Below, piece by piece: positions 5,091 to 5,843 of a DNA stretch of 5,843 bases. Location: the NCBI GenBank assembly GCA_934659475.1, contig CAKUHX010000107.1:1-5843 (forward strand). The letters are read 5' to 3'. Position numbers and translations under genes: made by a program. Source of the DNA: an uncultured Oscillospiraceae bacterium (lineage in GTDB: Bacteria > Bacillota > Clostridia > Oscillospirales > Oscillospiraceae). The notes beneath the pieces are model-generated. The model ran no database searches and was not told where the DNA came from. It saw only the letters and a list, made by a program, of their open reading frames with translations. The number at the start of each line of letters is the position of its first letter. The stretch's first letter is position 1.

Positions 5091-5260
5091 AGTCCGGACG
5101 AAAGTCCAACCTGAATTGCATTGTGCGTTTGCGCAAGGCAACGAAAGGGGCCTGCGCGTAAGGCGCGAGCCCGCAGCCTTGCCGAGCGTTTACCTATATG
5201 ATAGGCAGACCTCGGACAGGCATTACACGGAGCATAGCCATGCTTCGAGTACCTATGATT
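5091..5260 (+). promoter_or_regulatory. Structured rpsL-rpsG intercistronic RNA, candidate S7 regulatory site
   Basis: The 215-nt gap between S12 and S7 can form a chain of helices. Seen in order: GGAC-GAAA-GUCC, a GNRA tetraloop hairpin (5096-5107); CAAGGC/GCCUUG (5134-5139, 5176-5181) enclosing GGGC/GCCC (5148-5151, 5169-5172) and CGCG/CGCG (5155-5158, 5164-5167); CCGAG/CUCGG (5182-5186, 5211-5215) extended inward by GUUU/AGAC and CCUAU/AUAGG with an AUG loop; and CGGAGCAU/AUGCUUCG (5228-5235, 5240-5247) extended by UAC/GUA. No U-run terminator and no open reading frame with a ribosome binding site is present. In gammaproteobacteria S7 represses its operon by binding the rpsL-rpsG gap; the same role here is inferred from place and structure only. 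Confidence 0.55.
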
Positions 5261-5293
5261 TCATTTTAATTCTATATGAAGGAGGGAAGCAAA

Positions 5294-5764
5294 GTGCCCA
5301 GAAGAGGAAATGTACCCAAGCGGGAGGTCCTGCCCGATCCGCTTTACAACTCCGTCCTGGTTACCAAGCTCACCAACAGCGTCATGCTGGATGGTAAGAA
5401 GGGCGTAGCGCAAAAGGTAGTCTACGGCGCCTTCGAGATCATCAAGGACAAGACCGGCAAGGAGCCTATGGAGGTCTACACCCAGGCTCTCGAGAACATC
5501 ATGCCTTCCCTGGAGACCAAGTCCCGCCGTGTGGGCGGCTCCACCTATCAGGTCCCCATGGAGGTGCGTCCCGAGCGCCGTCAGACCCTGGGTCTGCGCT
5601 GGCTGACCACTTATGCCCGCAACCGCGGCGAGAAGACCATGAAGGAGCGCCTGGCCGCCGAGATCATGGACGCCGCCAACAACCTGGGCGGCGCGGTGAA
5701 GAAGCGTGAGGATACCCACAAGATGGCCGAGGCCAACAAGGCCTTCGCCCACTATCGCTTCTAA
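5294..5764 (+). CDS. rpsG: 30S ribosomal protein S7
   Basis: Primary binding protein that nucleates assembly of the head of the 30S subunit by binding the 3' major domain of 16S rRNA. With the GTG start at 5294 the product is 156 residues and begins [16 protein letters not shown], the standard bacterial S7 start and length. An in-frame ATG at 5276 is rejected because it overlaps the ribosome binding site AAGGAGG (5279-5285), which sits 8 nt before the GTG. Conserved blocks: [20 protein letters not shown] (28-47), the beta-hairpin [19 protein letters not shown] (78-96), [10 protein letters not shown] (102-111) and a C-terminal [13 protein letters not shown] rather than ATG may lower initiation. 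In E. coli this protein is the autoregulator of its operon. fusA follows after 17 nt. Confidence 0.98.
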   Translation: MPRRGNVPKREVLPDPLYNSVLVTKLTNSVMLDGKKGVAQKVVYGAFEIIKDKTGKEPMEVYTQALENIMPSLETKSRRVGGSTYQVPMEVRPERRQTLGLRWLTTYARNRGEKTMKERLAAEIMDAANNLGGAVKKREDTHKMAEANKAFAHYRF

Positions 5765-5781
5765 GCCAGAAGGAGAGCGAT

Positions 5782-5843
5782 ATGGCAAGAAAAGTATCCC
5801 TGGAGAATACGCGCAACATCGGCATCATGGCCCACATCGACGC
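5782..5843 (+). CDS. fusA: Elongation factor G, N-terminal fragment (cut by window end)
   Basis: Translocase GTPase of translation elongation. Only the first 20 codons are in the window: MARKVSLENTRNIGIMAHID, which matches the start of bacterial EF-G up to the beginning of the G1 P-loop (AHIDxGKTT; the GKTT part lies outside). The ATG is preceded by AAGGAG (5770-5775) at 6 nt. Its position 17 nt after rpsG is the classic str operon order; tuf would be expected next. Confidence 0.95.
   Translation, partial: MARKVSLENTRNIGIMAHID

Noticed and set aside
5087..5107. Hammerhead-ribozyme-like string CUGA-GUCC-GGAC-GAAA at the start of the rpsL-rpsG gap
   Set aside because: Resembles the classic CUGAUGA-stem II-GAAA core, but the invariant UGA after CUGA is missing and GUCC/GGAC have no loop between them; a simple GGAC-GAAA-GUCC tetraloop hairpin explains it better.
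4317..5141. 274-codon - strand frame opposite ybxF and rpsL
   Set aside because: Overlaps two certain ribosomal-operon genes in antisense; composition is that of a shadow frame.
5276..5293. Upstream ATG as the rpsG start
   Set aside because: It would overlap the ribosome binding site and add six residues absent from the S7 family; the GTG at 5294 is correctly spaced.
5261..5788. 175-codon - strand frame opposite rpsG
   Set aside because: Antisense shadow of S7; no ribosome binding site or recognisable domain.

Overview
The window looks like a chromosomal segment from a GC-rich, low-copy-repeat Firmicute, most likely a gut clostridium of the Oscillospiraceae type (Flavonifractor/Oscillibacter-like). 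This rests on strong GGAGG ribosome binding sites, C/G-ending codons, a Firmicutes-type L7Ae-like gene ahead of rpsL, an ECF-type riboflavin transporter under an FMN riboswitch, a clostridial mono-cluster ferredoxin and a serpin lipoprotein. The genus is inference; no 16S rRNA or other marker that fixes it is present.

Layout. (1) 1-1150, + strand: the C-terminal 43% or so of valyl-tRNA synthetase, ended by a perfect 15-bp hairpin that is placed to work in both directions. (2) 1212-2188, - strand: a riboflavin transporter S component (RibU) with an extra C-terminal membrane helix, its anti-Shine-Dalgarno expression platform, an FMN riboswitch and a recognisable promoter. (3) 2216-2434, - strand: a 60-residue single [4Fe-4S] ferredoxin with its own terminator. 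(4) 2435-2781: a non-coding stretch with two strong hairpins and a 107-bp MITE-like inverted-repeat element. (5) 2782-4026, - strand: a secreted, lipid-anchored serpin with an intact inhibitory hinge. (6) 4027-4313: divergent intergenic region with a tandem 9-bp repeat, a near-consensus sigma-A promoter and a structured leader. (7) 4314-5843, + strand: the str operon ybxF-rpsL-rpsG-fusA (fusA cut by the window end).

How it fits together. The three - strand genes are separately built transcription units (vitamin uptake, electron transfer, protease inhibition) lying between two + strand translation loci. The str operon starts here from its own promoter, with no rpoB/rpoC directly upstream. The two most interesting pieces of non-coding structure are the FMN-riboswitch platform, where an 8-nt CCUCCUUU can block the AAAGGAGG ribosome binding site of ribU, and the unusually long (215 nt), helix-rich gap between rpsL and rpsG, which is a candidate S7 autoregulatory RNA. 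I saw no CRISPR array, tRNA, rRNA, transposase or phage gene. No wholly new protein system is evident; novelty here lies in the RNA structures and in the serpin.
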